Program-made: the position numbers and the translations under genes | Shown: piece after piece, positions 52,132-60,752 of the stretch | Layout: every line of letters begins with the position of its first letter | Position numbering within the stretch: the stretch's first letter is position 1 | The notes under the pieces: model-generated | Database searches by the model: none | The model's input: the letters and a program-made list of their open reading frames with translations, nothing else | What the model was told of the DNA's origin: nothing | Origin: RAM1 sp041905405 | Lineage (GTDB): Bacteria; Pseudomonadota; Gammaproteobacteria; Burkholderiales; Burkholderiaceae_C | Assembly (NCBI GenBank): GCA_041905405.1 | Contig: JAYRLC010000018.1 | Location: 1 to 64,000, forward strand | Length of the DNA: 64,000 nt | Direction of reading: 5' to 3'

Positions 52132-52237
52132 GCGGGGTGGCGGCGACGGTGCCCTCCTCCGCGAATGTCCTCCGAACCGGCTTCGCCGGTTCTCCCCCTT
52201 TATTTCGCTGCGGAGGGCACCATCACCACCACCCCGC
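52132..52237. repeat. Large imperfect hairpin downstream of the HEPN-like gene
   Basis: 26-base arms (52132-52157 and 52212-52237) are complementary except for three positions that become G-U pairs in a minus-strand transcript. An inner GAACCGGC/GCCGGTTC stem lies at 52174-52192. It fills most of the 176 bases between the cyclase start and the HEPN-like gene. It can act as that gene's 3' end. Confidence 0.65.
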
Positions 52238-53180
52238 TACAACTGAGGTCTGCGAGCGGCAGAATGCCGAAGCGCTCCATTACTGTCAGGAAAGTGGATA
52301 GACAGCGCCCTATTCAACTCAGTTCCAAGTTGAAGCATCAAGACCGACAAGCGATCAGCTTCTGTGCCAAAAAATTCGAAGAACTCCACCTGAGGATAGG
52401 AAACCGATTTACCTCTGCCGCGAAATTCGAAACTTGGCAAAACTACTGCGTAGCGATTCGCGCAGATAGATCGCAATCGTTCATTCAAGCCAGCACGAAT
52501 GACGCCGCGGTGCTTGCTGTGATTGACTGCTGATGCGAGATGGGGAAATGCACCTTCTTCGGCAATGCGGTTCAACAGCGAAATTACGCCAGCAGCATGA
52601 TCATGTCGTCGGAGCCGGTTGATGACCCTGGCAGGGGTTATCTCAACTACAGGTATGGCCCGTGGCCCCCGATGCATATCAAATGCGTAGTAAATCAGGT
52701 GCGCCACGATTCGTAGACCGAGTGCAGACTCTGAAGAAAAGCAACTACATAAGCCTGAACCCTGAGGTTGAACTCGTGCAGGGCATCGCAAAACTCCTCG
52801 TCACCGCGAAGCCAAGAGCGCATCATCGACCTGTTGGCCAGCCACGTGGCGGAAAAATCGTCAAACAGCTTCTTGGCGTCGTGATAGTGAATGCGGGCGT
52901 AGTCCAAGCGTCCAGTACATGAGTGCAACGCAGGCTGAATATTCACCCATTGCCTTTTGCCCAGCGCCGACATGATCATGTCGGCTGTTTGCCCTTTGTC
53001 CCAGCTCAGCGTATCCATCGCAACCTCCTGATAGCCTGTTTCGGCTTTGGGAATCATTTGATTTCGCGAATTCAGCGGTTCTCTCGCAGCGAACAAGGAT
53101 TCTTTCATTTCCCTGGCTGCTTGGTACAGAAGAGCTTGTTCCGTCTCTACTCCCGGGTATTCAACTGCTTCGATGAGCAT
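52237..53180 (-). pseudogene. Frameshifted HEPN-domain protein (Cthe_2314-like)
   Basis: Two minus-strand frames, 53180-52695 (161 residues) and one ending at 52237, read as halves of one protein. The first contains HEFNLRVQAYVVAFLQSLHSVY and stops soon after; the second frame continues as IVAHLIYYAFDMHRGPRAIPVVE. Restoring one base near 52708-52712 gives SLHSVYxIVAHLIYYAFD, the expected run of a Cthe_2314-type HEPN helix bundle, and a product of about 310 residues. GC is visibly low (one sampled 60-base line 48%). It is either a real lesion or a sequencing error. Family call from memory of its motif. Confidence 0.55.
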
Positions 53181-53198
53181 TCACCCTGCCGGCAGGCT

Positions 53199-53290
53199 CG
53201 GACGGGTGGGGCACTCTGCGCAGCGGCATAAAGGAGGAGGGGGCGAAGCCCCCGGGGGACAGCCGCGGAGCAGAGTGCCCCGCCCGTCCG
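53199..53290. repeat. Large hairpin between the efflux operon and the HEPN-like gene
   Basis: 21-base arms 53199-53219 and 53270-53290 (CGGACGGGTGGGGCACTCTGC and its complement) differ only at one G-U position. An inner GGGGGC/GCCCCC stem lies at 53239-53253. It sits 30 bases after the stop of the outer-membrane factor gene and may end the efflux transcript. Confidence 0.65.
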
Positions 53291-53320
53291 GGCCCGAAGA
53301 AGCGCAGGCGAGAGAGAAAC

Positions 53321-54739
53321 TCAGCGCGGCGAGGTTTCAGGAACCCAGCCGCCACCCAACGCACGGAACACATCCGCCTGCGCCGCCGCCAGCGCACGCT
53401 GCTGATCAGCCAGCTGCGACTGCGCGGCCAGCGCGATGCGCTGCGCCTCGATGGCTTCCAGGCGGGCGGACTCGCCCGCGTCCACGCGCAGCTGCGTCAG
53501 GCGCGATGCCTGGCGCAGCGCGTCGGCGCGCTGGCGGGCCAGCGTGAGCGACGCGGCCGCCTCGGCTTGTGCCTCCAGCGCGTCACGCACTTCGCGGAAA
53601 GCGCGTGCGACGGCGTCACGGTAGTCCAGCTCGGCCTGGCGCTGGCGGGCCAGTGTGGCTTCGCGGTTGGCATCCAGCCGGCCCGCGTTCCAGATCGGCT
53701 GTGTGAGCGACGCAACCAGGCCCCACACGGTGGACGGGCCATCGAGCAGGTTGGACAGGTCGTTGCTGGCCTTGCCCAGGTTGGCGCTCAGCGCCACGCC
53801 GGGCAGGTAGGCGGCGCGGGCCACTTCGATGCGTGCGCCGGCGGCGCGCAGGCGCGCCTCGGCCGCGGCGACGTCGGGGCGCTGCTGCAACAGCGTGGAC
53901 GGCAGGCCGGCCGGCACGCCACCGGCCACGGCCAGCGGCTGCGCGGGCGCGGCGATGGACGCGTCCCACACGGCGCGCGGCGAACGGCCCAGCACGGTGG
54001 CCAGCGCGCGCGACGTTTCACCGCGCGCACGGTCCAGCTTGAGCAGCTGGCTTTCGTTGCCGGCCAGTTCAGCCTCGACCTGGCTCAGGTCCAGCTGCGA
54101 CAGTTCGCCGCCCTGCGCGCGCAGGCGCTGCAGGCGCACGCCGTCGCGCTGACCCACCACCGTTTCGCGGAACGCCGCCGTCTGCGCATCGATGGACTGC
54201 ACGGCCGCATAGGCCTGCACGACCTGCGCGGCCAGCGCGGTGCGCAGTGCGTCGCGGTCCAGCGTCAGCGCGGCCAAGTCCTCGCGCGCGGCGCGGCTGC
54301 CTGCGGCCAGGCGGCCCCACAGGTCCACTTCCCACGACACGTTCAGGCCGATGTTGAAGTTGTTGGCGGTGACCGGCGCGGGCAGGCCCGCGTTGGCGCC
54401 GCTGCGCTGGCGCGCGGCGCCGGCGGTGGCACCTACAACCGGCAGCGCGTCGGCACGGGCCAGGCGCACCAGCGCGCGCGATTCGTCGATGCGCGCGGCC
54501 GCGCGGGCCAGGTCGGTGTTGTTGGCCAGGGCCTCGGTCACCAGCGCGTTCAGTTGCGCGTCGCCGTACAGCGTCCACCAGTCCGGCTTGACGGGCTGCT
54601 GTTCAGGCGCGGTGGCGACCGGCAGCTCCATCGTGGTGTTGGGCGTGGGCGTCGGCGGAGCGCCAGCGCAGGCGGCCAGGAACACGGGCAACGCCAGTGC
54701 GGCCAGTTTCCAGTGAGATGTCATGTTCAGCGCTTTCAT
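53321..54739 (-). CDS. Outer-membrane efflux lipoprotein (NodT/OprM family)
   Basis: Outer-membrane channel of a tripartite efflux pump, 472 residues. A lipoprotein signal peptide ends with LAAC, lipidated Cys24. The two TolC-type repeats are visible: early YGDAQLNALVTEALANNTDLARAAARIDESRALVRLARADALP, NIGLNVSWEVDLWGRL, and late LLQQRPDVAAAEARLRAAGARI with LTQPIWNAGRL. The ATG overlaps the RND stop by four bases; a second Met at residue 6 is an alternative start. It is last of the operon. Confidence 0.94.
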   Translation of the reverse strand: MKALNMTSHWKLAALALPVFLAACAGAPPTPTPNTTMELPVATAPEQQPVKPDWWTLYGDAQLNALVTEALANNTDLARAAARIDESRALVRLARADALPVVGATAGAARQRSGANAGLPAPVTANNFNIGLNVSWEVDLWGRLAAGSRAAREDLAALTLDRDALRTALAAQVVQAYAAVQSIDAQTAAFRETVVGQRDGVRLQRLRAQGGELSQLDLSQVEAELAGNESQLLKLDRARGETSRALATVLGRSPRAVWDASIAAPAQPLAVAGGVPAGLPSTLLQQRPDVAAAEARLRAAGARIEVARAAYLPGVALSANLGKASNDLSNLLDGPSTVWGLVASLTQPIWNAGRLDANREATLARQRQAELDYRDAVARAFREVRDALEAQAEAAASLTLARQRADALRQASRLTQLRVDAGESARLEAIEAQRIALAAQSQLADQQRALAAAQADVFRALGGGWVPETSPR

Positions 54740-57700
54740 CGTGCGCCCTCCCGGTTGGCAGCGGCGGCCGTGGCGCGTTCATGCGCCACGCGCGCCTCGT
54801 CCTGCATCTGCTGCGTGCTGCGCGGCTCGCGCAGTTTGCGGTCCACGATGATGCGGAAGAACATCGGCACAAAGAAGATCGCCAGGAACGTGGCGGCCAG
54901 CATGCCGCCCATCACGCCCGTGCCCACCGAGTGGCGCGCGCCCGCGCCCGCGCCGCTGGAGATCGCCAGCGGCAGCACGCCCAGGATGAACGCCAGCGAC
55001 GTCATGATGATGGGACGGAAGCGCAGGCGCGCGGCCTCCAGCGCGGCGGCCGATGCCGACATGCCCTCGCGGTGTTTCAGCTCGGCGTACTCCACGATCA
55101 GGATCGCGTTCTTGGCAGCCAGGCCCAGCAGCGTGACCAGGCCGATCTGGAAGTACACGTCGTTGGTCATGCCGCGCAGCCACACGGCCGCCAGCGCGCC
55201 AAAGATGCCGAACGGCATGGCCAGCAGCACCGAGAACGGCAGTGACCATTTCTCGTACTGCGCCGCCAGGATCAGGAACACCATGACGGCGGCCAGCGCC
55301 AGCGCGATGCCCGACGTGCCCGACGAACGCTTCTCTTGATACGACGCGCCGCCCCAGTCGAAGCTGAAGTCCGGCGGCAGCGTTTCACGCGCGACCTTTT
55401 CCACCGCGGCAATTGCCTGGCCCGAGCTCACGCCCGGCGCACCCTGGCCAAACAGCTTGACCGACGGCAGGTTGTTGAAGCGGTCCAGCGTTTCGGGACC
55501 GGATGAGTAGCTCACCTTGGCCAGGGCAGACACGGGGATCATCTCGCCCTTGTCCGAACGCACCCACATGCGGCCGATGTCGTCGGGCCGCTTGCGGTAG
55601 CTGGCATCCGCCGACATCAGCACCTGCCAGGCGCGGCCGTATTTGTTGAAGTCGTTCACGTAGGCGCTGCCCATGGTGGCCGACAGCGTGTTGAACAGTT
55701 CGTCCACCGGCACGCCCAGCGCCTTGGCGCGCGCACGGTCCACGTCCACGCGCAACTGCGGTGCATTGGCACGCCACAGCGACTGCACGCCGGCCAGTTG
55801 CGGCTCCTTGGCCACGGCGGCCTGGAACTGGCCCATGACCTCGGCCATGCGGGCCGCGCCGCCTTCGCCGCGGTTCTGGATATAGAACTCAAAGCCCCCC
55901 GCGGTCCCCAGGCCGAAGATCGGTGGCGGGTTGAAGGCCAGCACCAGCGCTTCCTTGATATGTCCCGTTTTGCCGAACAGCTCGCCGACCAGCGCCTGCA
56001 CCGGCACCTTGCGTTCGTCCCAGTGCTTTTGCGTGACGAAGATGGTGGCCGCGTTGTTGCGGTAGCCGCCGCCCAGGAAGTCAAAGCCCGCGAAGGCAAT
56101 CACGTCCTGGTTGTCGGGGTTGCTCTTGATGATCTCGGTCACTTCGGCCGTCACCTTGTCGGTGCGCTCCAGCGACGAGCCGTCGGGCAGGATCACCGCG
56201 GCGATGTAGAAGCCCTGGTCTTCGTCGGGCACCAGCGAGCCGGGCGTGGCCTTCCACAGTCCGAAGGTGATGGCGACCATGCCCCCAAACAGCAGGATGC
56301 CCAGCGCCGCGCGCCGCACCATGAAGCCCACGCCGCCCACGTAGCGGTGCGTGATGCGGCCGAACACACGGTTAAACGCCTGGAAGAACCTGCCGGGTTG
56401 CTTGTGCTCGCGCTTGAGGATCAGCACGCACAGCGCGGGCGTGAGCGTCAGCGCCACGACGCCCGAGATGACCACGGCGATCGCAATCGTTACCGCGAAC
56501 TGGCGGTACAGCTCGCCGGTCAGCCCGCCCAGGAAGGCGATGGGCACGAACACCGCGCACAGCACCAGCACGATGGCGATCACGGGGCCGGTGACTTCCT
56601 GCATGGCCCTGACCGCCGCTTCGCGGGCGTGCAGGTGCTCTTCATGCATGATGCGCTCGACGTTTTCCAGCACGACGATGGCGTCGTCCACCACGATGCC
56701 GATGGCCAGCACCATACCGAACAGCGTCAGCGTGTTGATCGAATAGCCCAGCAGCAGCAGGCCCGCAAAGGTGCCAATCAGCGACACCGGCACGGCCACC
56801 ACGGGGATCAGCGTGGCACGCCAGTTCTGCAGGAAGATGAACACCACCAGCACCACCAGCACCATGGCTTCGCCCAGCGTCTTGACCACTTCGCGGATGG
56901 ACACTTCGACAAAACGCGTGGTGTCGTACGGGATCGAGTACGTCAGCCCCTGCGGGAAGCGGGTGGCCAGGTCGGCCACGGTGCGCTCCACGTCCTTGCC
57001 CACATCAATGGCGTTGGCGCCCGGCTGCAGGAACACGCCGATCAGCGTGGCGGCTCGGCCGTTGACCTTGCCTTTGAAGTCGTAGTCCTTGGAGCCCAGC
57101 TCCACACGCGCCACATCCACCAGCCGCACGGCCGAGCCGTCGGGGTTGGAGCGCACGATGATCTGCTCGAACTGCGCGGGCTCGGACATCCGGCCCTGCG
57201 TGGTGATGGAGTACACCATCTCCTGCGGACCGCCCGTGGGCGTCTGGCCCACCTTGCCGGCCGTGAACTGCGCGTTCTGCTCGTTGATGGCGCGCGACAC
57301 GTCACCCGGCGTCACCTTCAGCTGCGCCAGCCGGTCGGGCTTGAGCCAGATGCGCATGGCGTAGTCCTTGGCGCCGAAGATCTGCACGTTGGTCGTGCCC
57401 GGCACGCGCTTGAGCGCGTCCAGCACGTTCAGCGTCACGTAGTTGCTGGTGGCCAGGTCGTCGAAGCGGCCGTCGGTCGAATAGAACGCCAGCACCTGCA
57501 GGAACGATGACGAGCCCTTTTCGACCGTCACGCCCTGGCGGCGCACTTCCTGCGGAAGCTTGGCTTCGGCCTGCTTGACGCGGTTGTTCACGTTCAGCGC
57601 GGCCTGGTCGACGTTGGTGCCGATGTCGAAGGTCACCTGGATCTGCACCACGCCGTTCGATGTCGACGTGGAGTTCATGTAGATCATGCGCTCCACGCCA

Positions 57701-57912
57701 TTGATGGCGTTTTCGATGGGCGCGGCCACGGTCTGTTCGATCACCTCGGCGCTCGCACCGGGGTAGATGGCGGTGACCGTCACCACGGGGGGCGCGATCT
57801 CGGGGTACTGGGCGATCGGCAGCGCACGCATCGCGGCAAGACCCGCGATGACGATGAAGACCGACAGCACCGCCGCAAAAATGGGGCGGTCAATAAAGAA
57901 GCGGGAAAACAT
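54736..57912 (-). CDS. RND multidrug efflux transporter (HAE1, AcrB/MexB type)
   Basis: Inner-membrane proton-driven drug pump of 1058 residues with twelve transmembrane helices and two large periplasmic loops. It begins with FSRFFIDRPIFAAVLSVFIVI. The proton-relay Asp pair lies in FGMVLAIGIVVDDAIVVLENVE, and the Lys partner in LLGLAAKNAILIVEYAELKHREG. GSAYVNDFNKYGRAWQV and FNPPPIFGLGTAGGFEFYIQ are typical of AcrB-like pumps. It follows the membrane-fusion gene by 15 bases. Specific drugs cannot be read from sequence. Confidence 0.96.
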   Translation of the reverse strand: MFSRFFIDRPIFAAVLSVFIVIAGLAAMRALPIAQYPEIAPPVVTVTAIYPGASAEVIEQTVAAPIENAINGVERMIYMNSTSTSNGVVQIQVTFDIGTNVDQAALNVNNRVKQAEAKLPQEVRRQGVTVEKGSSSFLQVLAFYSTDGRFDDLATSNYVTLNVLDALKRVPGTTNVQIFGAKDYAMRIWLKPDRLAQLKVTPGDVSRAINEQNAQFTAGKVGQTPTGGPQEMVYSITTQGRMSEPAQFEQIIVRSNPDGSAVRLVDVARVELGSKDYDFKGKVNGRAATLIGVFLQPGANAIDVGKDVERTVADLATRFPQGLTYSIPYDTTRFVEVSIREVVKTLGEAMVLVVLVVFIFLQNWRATLIPVVAVPVSLIGTFAGLLLLGYSINTLTLFGMVLAIGIVVDDAIVVLENVERIMHEEHLHAREAAVRAMQEVTGPVIAIVLVLCAVFVPIAFLGGLTGELYRQFAVTIAIAVVISGVVALTLTPALCVLILKREHKQPGRFFQAFNRVFGRITHRYVGGVGFMVRRAALGILLFGGMVAITFGLWKATPGSLVPDEDQGFYIAAVILPDGSSLERTDKVTAEVTEIIKSNPDNQDVIAFAGFDFLGGGYRNNAATIFVTQKHWDERKVPVQALVGELFGKTGHIKEALVLAFNPPPIFGLGTAGGFEFYIQNRGEGGAARMAEVMGQFQAAVAKEPQLAGVQSLWRANAPQLRVDVDRARAKALGVPVDELFNTLSATMGSAYVNDFNKYGRAWQVLMSADASYRKRPDDIGRMWVRSDKGEMIPVSALAKVSYSSGPETLDRFNNLPSVKLFGQGAPGVSSGQAIAAVEKVARETLPPDFSFDWGGASYQEKRSSGTSGIALALAAVMVFLILAAQYEKWSLPFSVLLAMPFGIFGALAAVWLRGMTNDVYFQIGLVTLLGLAAKNAILIVEYAELKHREGMSASAAALEAARLRFRPIIMTSLAFILGVLPLAISSGAGAGARHSVGTGVMGGMLAATFLAIFFVPMFFRIIVDRKLREPRSTQQMQDEARVAHERATAAAANREGAR

Positions 57913-57927
57913 GCGGTCGCTCCCGGC

Positions 57928-59208
57928 TTACTTGGACGCGGCCTTGGCGGGGGCGCTGGCGCCGGCGGCCGGCGCACTCACGCCACCCGCAGGAGCACTG
58001 GCACCAGCCTGCGGCTGGGGCGCCGCCACCTGCACCGGCGCACCGGGCCCGATGCGCATGACGCCGTCCACGATCACCGTGTCGCCCTGCTTGAGTCCGC
58101 CGTTGACCAGCCACTGGTCGCCCACCTGCTCGCCGACCTGCACGGGGCGGATCTGCGCCTTGTTGTCCTGCACCAGATAGACGAACTTGCCCTGCGGGCC
58201 TTCGAGCACGGCGCGCGTGGGCACCTTGACTGCGGACGGGCGCACCGCGCCCTGCAGGCGCACGCGCACGAACTGGCCGGGCTTGAGCAGGCCGTCGCCG
58301 TTGGGCACCTCGGCCTGAGCCTCGGTCGTGCCGGTCTGCGTGTTGACCCGTGCGTCGGTGAACTGCAGCTTGCCCTTGCGCTTGAGCACGGTGCCGTCGG
58401 CCAGCACCACTTCCACGTCGAACGCGCCGCCCTTGGGCAGCGTCAGGCGGCCGGCTTCGGACTCCTGGCGCCAGCGCATCTGGTCGGTGTCGGCGATGCC
58501 AAAGCGGATCAGCGCCGGGTCGGTCTGCGTGATGGACGTGAGCAGCACCTGCGGGCCGGACACCAGCGTGCCCTCGGACACCTGCGAGCGGCCGATGATG
58601 CCGCCGATGGGCGCCTCGACCCGGGTGTAGCCCAGGTTCAGCGCGGCTTCGGCGCGGCGGGCCTGCGCACCCTTCAGGTCGGCGCGGGCGATGGACTCGG
58701 CCGAGACGGACTCGTCGTAATCCTTCTGGCTCACAGCCTTGGCCTCGAACAGCGGCTTCAGGCGCGCCTGCGTGCGCGTGGCCTGGCCCAGCCGGGCTTC
58801 GGCGGACGCCACGTCGGCGTCGGCGCGGTCCAACGCGGCCTTCAGCGGCTCGGGGTCCAGCGTGTACAGCGACTGGCCGCGCGAGACGGAGGTGCCTTCG
58901 CGGAAGTTGCGCTTGAGCAGGATGCCCGAGGTGCGGGCGCGGACCTCGACCTCGCGGGAGCCGGCGGCCTGCCCTACATATTCATAGCTGGCCGGCAGCG
59001 GCGCCAGCGCCACCTGCATCACTGACACGGCCGCCGGCGGCATGCCGCCGCCCGGGCCGCCGTGGCCGCCCGCCCCCCCGCCACCGCCGCCGCAGGCGGC
59101 CAGTGCCGCGGCCGCCGTGACGGCGATCAGCGGCAAGCGCAAGGAAGAAACCGGGGGAATGGAAGAAACGAATGCGGTGTACAGGCGTGCAAGAGGTGCG
59201 GACGGCAT
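57928..59208 (-). CDS. Efflux RND periplasmic adaptor (membrane-fusion lipoprotein)
   Basis: Periplasmic adaptor of 426 residues joining the RND pump to the outer-membrane channel. It is lipidated at Cys39 (AALAAC), then has a Gly-rich linker. Beta-barrel and lipoyl halves frame a helical hairpin: VEVRARTSGILLKRNFREGTSV, ALDRADADVASAEARLGQATRTQARL, LGYTRVEAPIGGIIGRSQVSEGTLV. The C-terminus is an Ala/Pro/Gly tail. The start at 59208 was chosen over a TTG 63 bases upstream. No regulator gene is adjacent, which is unusual for such operons. Confidence 0.93.
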   Translation of the reverse strand: MPSAPLARLYTAFVSSIPPVSSLRLPLIAVTAAAALAACGGGGGGAGGHGGPGGGMPPAAVSVMQVALAPLPASYEYVGQAAGSREVEVRARTSGILLKRNFREGTSVSRGQSLYTLDPEPLKAALDRADADVASAEARLGQATRTQARLKPLFEAKAVSQKDYDESVSAESIARADLKGAQARRAEAALNLGYTRVEAPIGGIIGRSQVSEGTLVSGPQVLLTSITQTDPALIRFGIADTDQMRWRQESEAGRLTLPKGGAFDVEVVLADGTVLKRKGKLQFTDARVNTQTGTTEAQAEVPNGDGLLKPGQFVRVRLQGAVRPSAVKVPTRAVLEGPQGKFVYLVQDNKAQIRPVQVGEQVGDQWLVNGGLKQGDTVIVDGVMRIGPGAPVQVAAPQPQAGASAPAGGVSAPAAGASAPAKAASK

Positions 59209-59426
59209 GGCAGGGTTTGCGATTGTTGGGAGCCTTTCAGGCACCGCAGCCGGTGGGCAGCGGTGATGCAAAAGCTCTCAGGGTTGGACCGGATCGGAAG
59301 CGGACGCAAAGTCTACAGAAATCGTCGGATTTCTGCCGCGAGTGTCTTCAGCGGCCGTGACCGAACCTGTCAGGAGCGCGCGCATCCCCTCTGCGCGCGC
59401 GCCTCATGCACGCCTGCGGTGCAGCG

Positions 59427-59594
59427 TCAGACGCGGGCCGGCGGGCTCGGATCGCCCGGCAGTTTCATTGGCGCCACGGGCCCACGCTCTTCTTCCACCG
59501 GTGGGGGCGTGGGCTTGGGCTCGCCGGGCGCACCAGGGTCGGGCGTGATCGGCGGCAGGGGTTCGGGCGGGGGAAGGTTGGGATCGGTAGCCAT
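59427..59594 (-). CDS. Small proline-rich protein, function unknown
   Basis: A 55-residue protein, MATDPNLPPPEPLPPITPDP then GAPGEPKPTPPPVEEERGPVAPMKLPGDPSPPARV. It is about one third proline with acidic patches, so likely disordered. No signal or membrane segment. It follows the next minus-strand gene with a 36-base gap. Composition resembles that neighbour, so the two may be related. A longer start 36 bases upstream lacks a good ribosome site. No function assignable. Confidence 0.5.
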   Translation of the reverse strand: MATDPNLPPPEPLPPITPDPGAPGEPKPTPPPVEEERGPVAPMKLPGDPSPPARV

Positions 59595-59630
59595 GCTGTC
59601 AGCAGGGTTCCTGCAACTTGTTGCTGTCAC

Positions 59631-59891
59631 TTACGGCAGCGTGTTGGCGCCGTCGGCAATGCCGGGGCCGGTGTCCACGACGGGGTCGGCGTCTTCGTCT
59701 TCAACGTCTGCCGCCATGACTTCGGTGTCCGACGGCAGCGCGGGCCAGTTGCGCACGTCGCTCGTGCCGTCACGCGGGTCGGGGGTGGAAGACGGGCCGC
59801 CGTTGCCGGCTTCTTCGGGCTGGGGGAGTTTCTTGTCTTCGGGGGTGGCGGTCATGATGCCGGGTCCTGGTGGGGTGGGGTCGATGGGCAT
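59631..59891 (-). CDS. Small acidic proline-rich protein, function unknown
   Basis: An 86-residue protein with a good AAGGAG site eight bases before its ATG. It is rich in Pro, Asp and Glu: MPIDPTPPGPGIMTATPEDK, later NWPALPSDTEVMAADVEDED ending GPGIADGANTLP. It looks disordered and soluble, and has no cysteine. It is cotranscribed with the 55-residue gene behind it. The 110 bases upstream contain nothing recognisable before repeat copy B. Confidence 0.55.
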   Translation of the reverse strand: MPIDPTPPGPGIMTATPEDKKLPQPEEAGNGGPSSTPDPRDGTSDVRNWPALPSDTEVMAADVEDEDADPVVDTGPGIADGANTLP

Positions 59892-60000
59892 GGCGCGATC
59901 TCCTTGCGTCCACTGTGCGCTGGCGCGCGCGCGGCCTGATCCGGACGGCAGGCCGATCTGCTGTCAGGGATGGCTGACGCCGGCACCCACCAGCTGGCGT

Positions 60001-60280
60001 TCTCCGGCTGGCAACGCCTGACGGGACGGCGCCCTGTCCGCGCCACCAGAGCCCGGCCCCCTTCGGGGTGAGCCGCTGCAGTACTCAGGCCGGCGACATC
60101 CATCGCGCCCTCCGCCCACACCCGTGCGCCGACCCTCCGTGCTTCGCGCACGGGTATGGACGGAGGCCCGGTGGTCACCCGCCGGCCTGAGTACTGCAGC
60201 GGCTCGCCCCGCAGGGGACCGGGCTCTGGTGGCGAAAGCGCCGCCCCGCCGCGACGGGCGTTCTCGCCGGAGAAACCAAA
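60001..60280 (+). repeat. Dispersed inverted-repeat element, copy B
   Basis: A 280-base hairpin-forming repeat. The left arm (60001 to about 60096) and right arm (about 60181-60280) are near reverse complements. The central part has its own CCGTGCG-type palindrome (about 60122-60153, with GTGCGCCGACCC and CGTGCTTCGCGCACGG). Its right arm 60190-60280 matches 12851-12941 of copy A at 89 of 91 bases. It has no ATG-to-stop gene of its own. It lies upstream of the ArsR gene. Confidence 0.85.
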
Positions 60281-60312
60281 ACGAGAAGCAGTGTTCAACA
60301 GCCCCGGATCGA

Positions 60313-60341
60313 TTGACCTTCTTGAAGCGTCAGCATATATA
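60313..60341 (+). promoter_or_regulatory. Promoter of the ArsR-SRPBCC pair
   Basis: TTGACC (60313-60318), 17 bases, TATATA (60336-60341). The start would fall near 60348, about three bases before the ATG, so the transcript is probably leaderless. No ribosome site is visible before the ATG. Confidence 0.65.
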
Positions 60342-60362
60342 TTCAACTATATGGTTGAATAT
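60339..60362. promoter_or_regulatory. ArsR operator overlapping the start codon
   Basis: ATATTCAAC (60339-60347), six bases TATATG, GTTGAATAT (60354-60362): a perfect 9-bp inverted repeat. It overlaps the -10 box and contains the start codon of the ArsR gene, the expected place for autorepression. Confidence 0.75.
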
Positions 60363-60752
60363 TTAGCACCCAACCGGCTGGACCTGGTCTTTCATGCCCT
60401 GGCCGACCAGACCCGGCGCGCCATGCTGCAGCGCCTGGCCCAGTCAGCCTGCACGGTCGGCGAGCTGGCGCGACCGTTTGCCATGTCGCTGGCGGCCGCG
60501 TCCAAACACCTTCGCGTGCTGGAAACCGCGGGCCTGGTGCTGCGGCGCGTGGAGGGCCGCCAGCATTTCTGCAGCCTGGACGCCGCGGCGCTGCGCACGG
60601 CACAGGACTGGCTGCGCTTTTACGAACAGTACTGGACCGAGAGCTTCGATGCGCTGGAGCGACTGGCCGCCGCTCCGGCGACCGCGCCCGTGCCGGCAAC
60701 CCCCAACGGACCCTCCACCCGTCAACGCACCCCGAAAGGACGACGACCATGA
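60351..60752 (+). CDS. ArsR-family transcriptional regulator
   Basis: A 133-residue winged-helix regulator of the non-metal ArsR type paired with SRPBCC proteins. The helix-turn-helix is at about 15-75 (LVFHALADQTRRAMLQRLAQ and AASKHLRVLETAGLVLRRVEGRQHF). No metal-site ELCVCDL motif is seen. The ATG at 60351 lies within its own operator, with no ribosome site. A longer frame upstream would run through the repeat and is rejected. The stop overlaps the next start by four bases. Confidence 0.92.
   Translation: MVEYLAPNRLDLVFHALADQTRRAMLQRLAQSACTVGELARPFAMSLAAASKHLRVLETAGLVLRRVEGRQHFCSLDAAALRTAQDWLRFYEQYWTESFDALERLAAAPATAPVPATPNGPSTRQRTPKGRRP

Noticed and set aside
52260..52560. Independent gene on the plus strand in the AT-richer region
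   Set aside because: The minus-strand frames join into a coherent HEPN-like protein with the one-base correction, which explains the coding signal better.
59208..59271. Extended start of the efflux adaptor at 59271
   Set aside because: It is a TTG and would put 21 extra residues before the lipoprotein signal.
60156..60350. 65-codon N-terminal extension of the ArsR protein
   Set aside because: It reads through repeat copy B and the promoter/operator, and lengthens the protein beyond the family norm.
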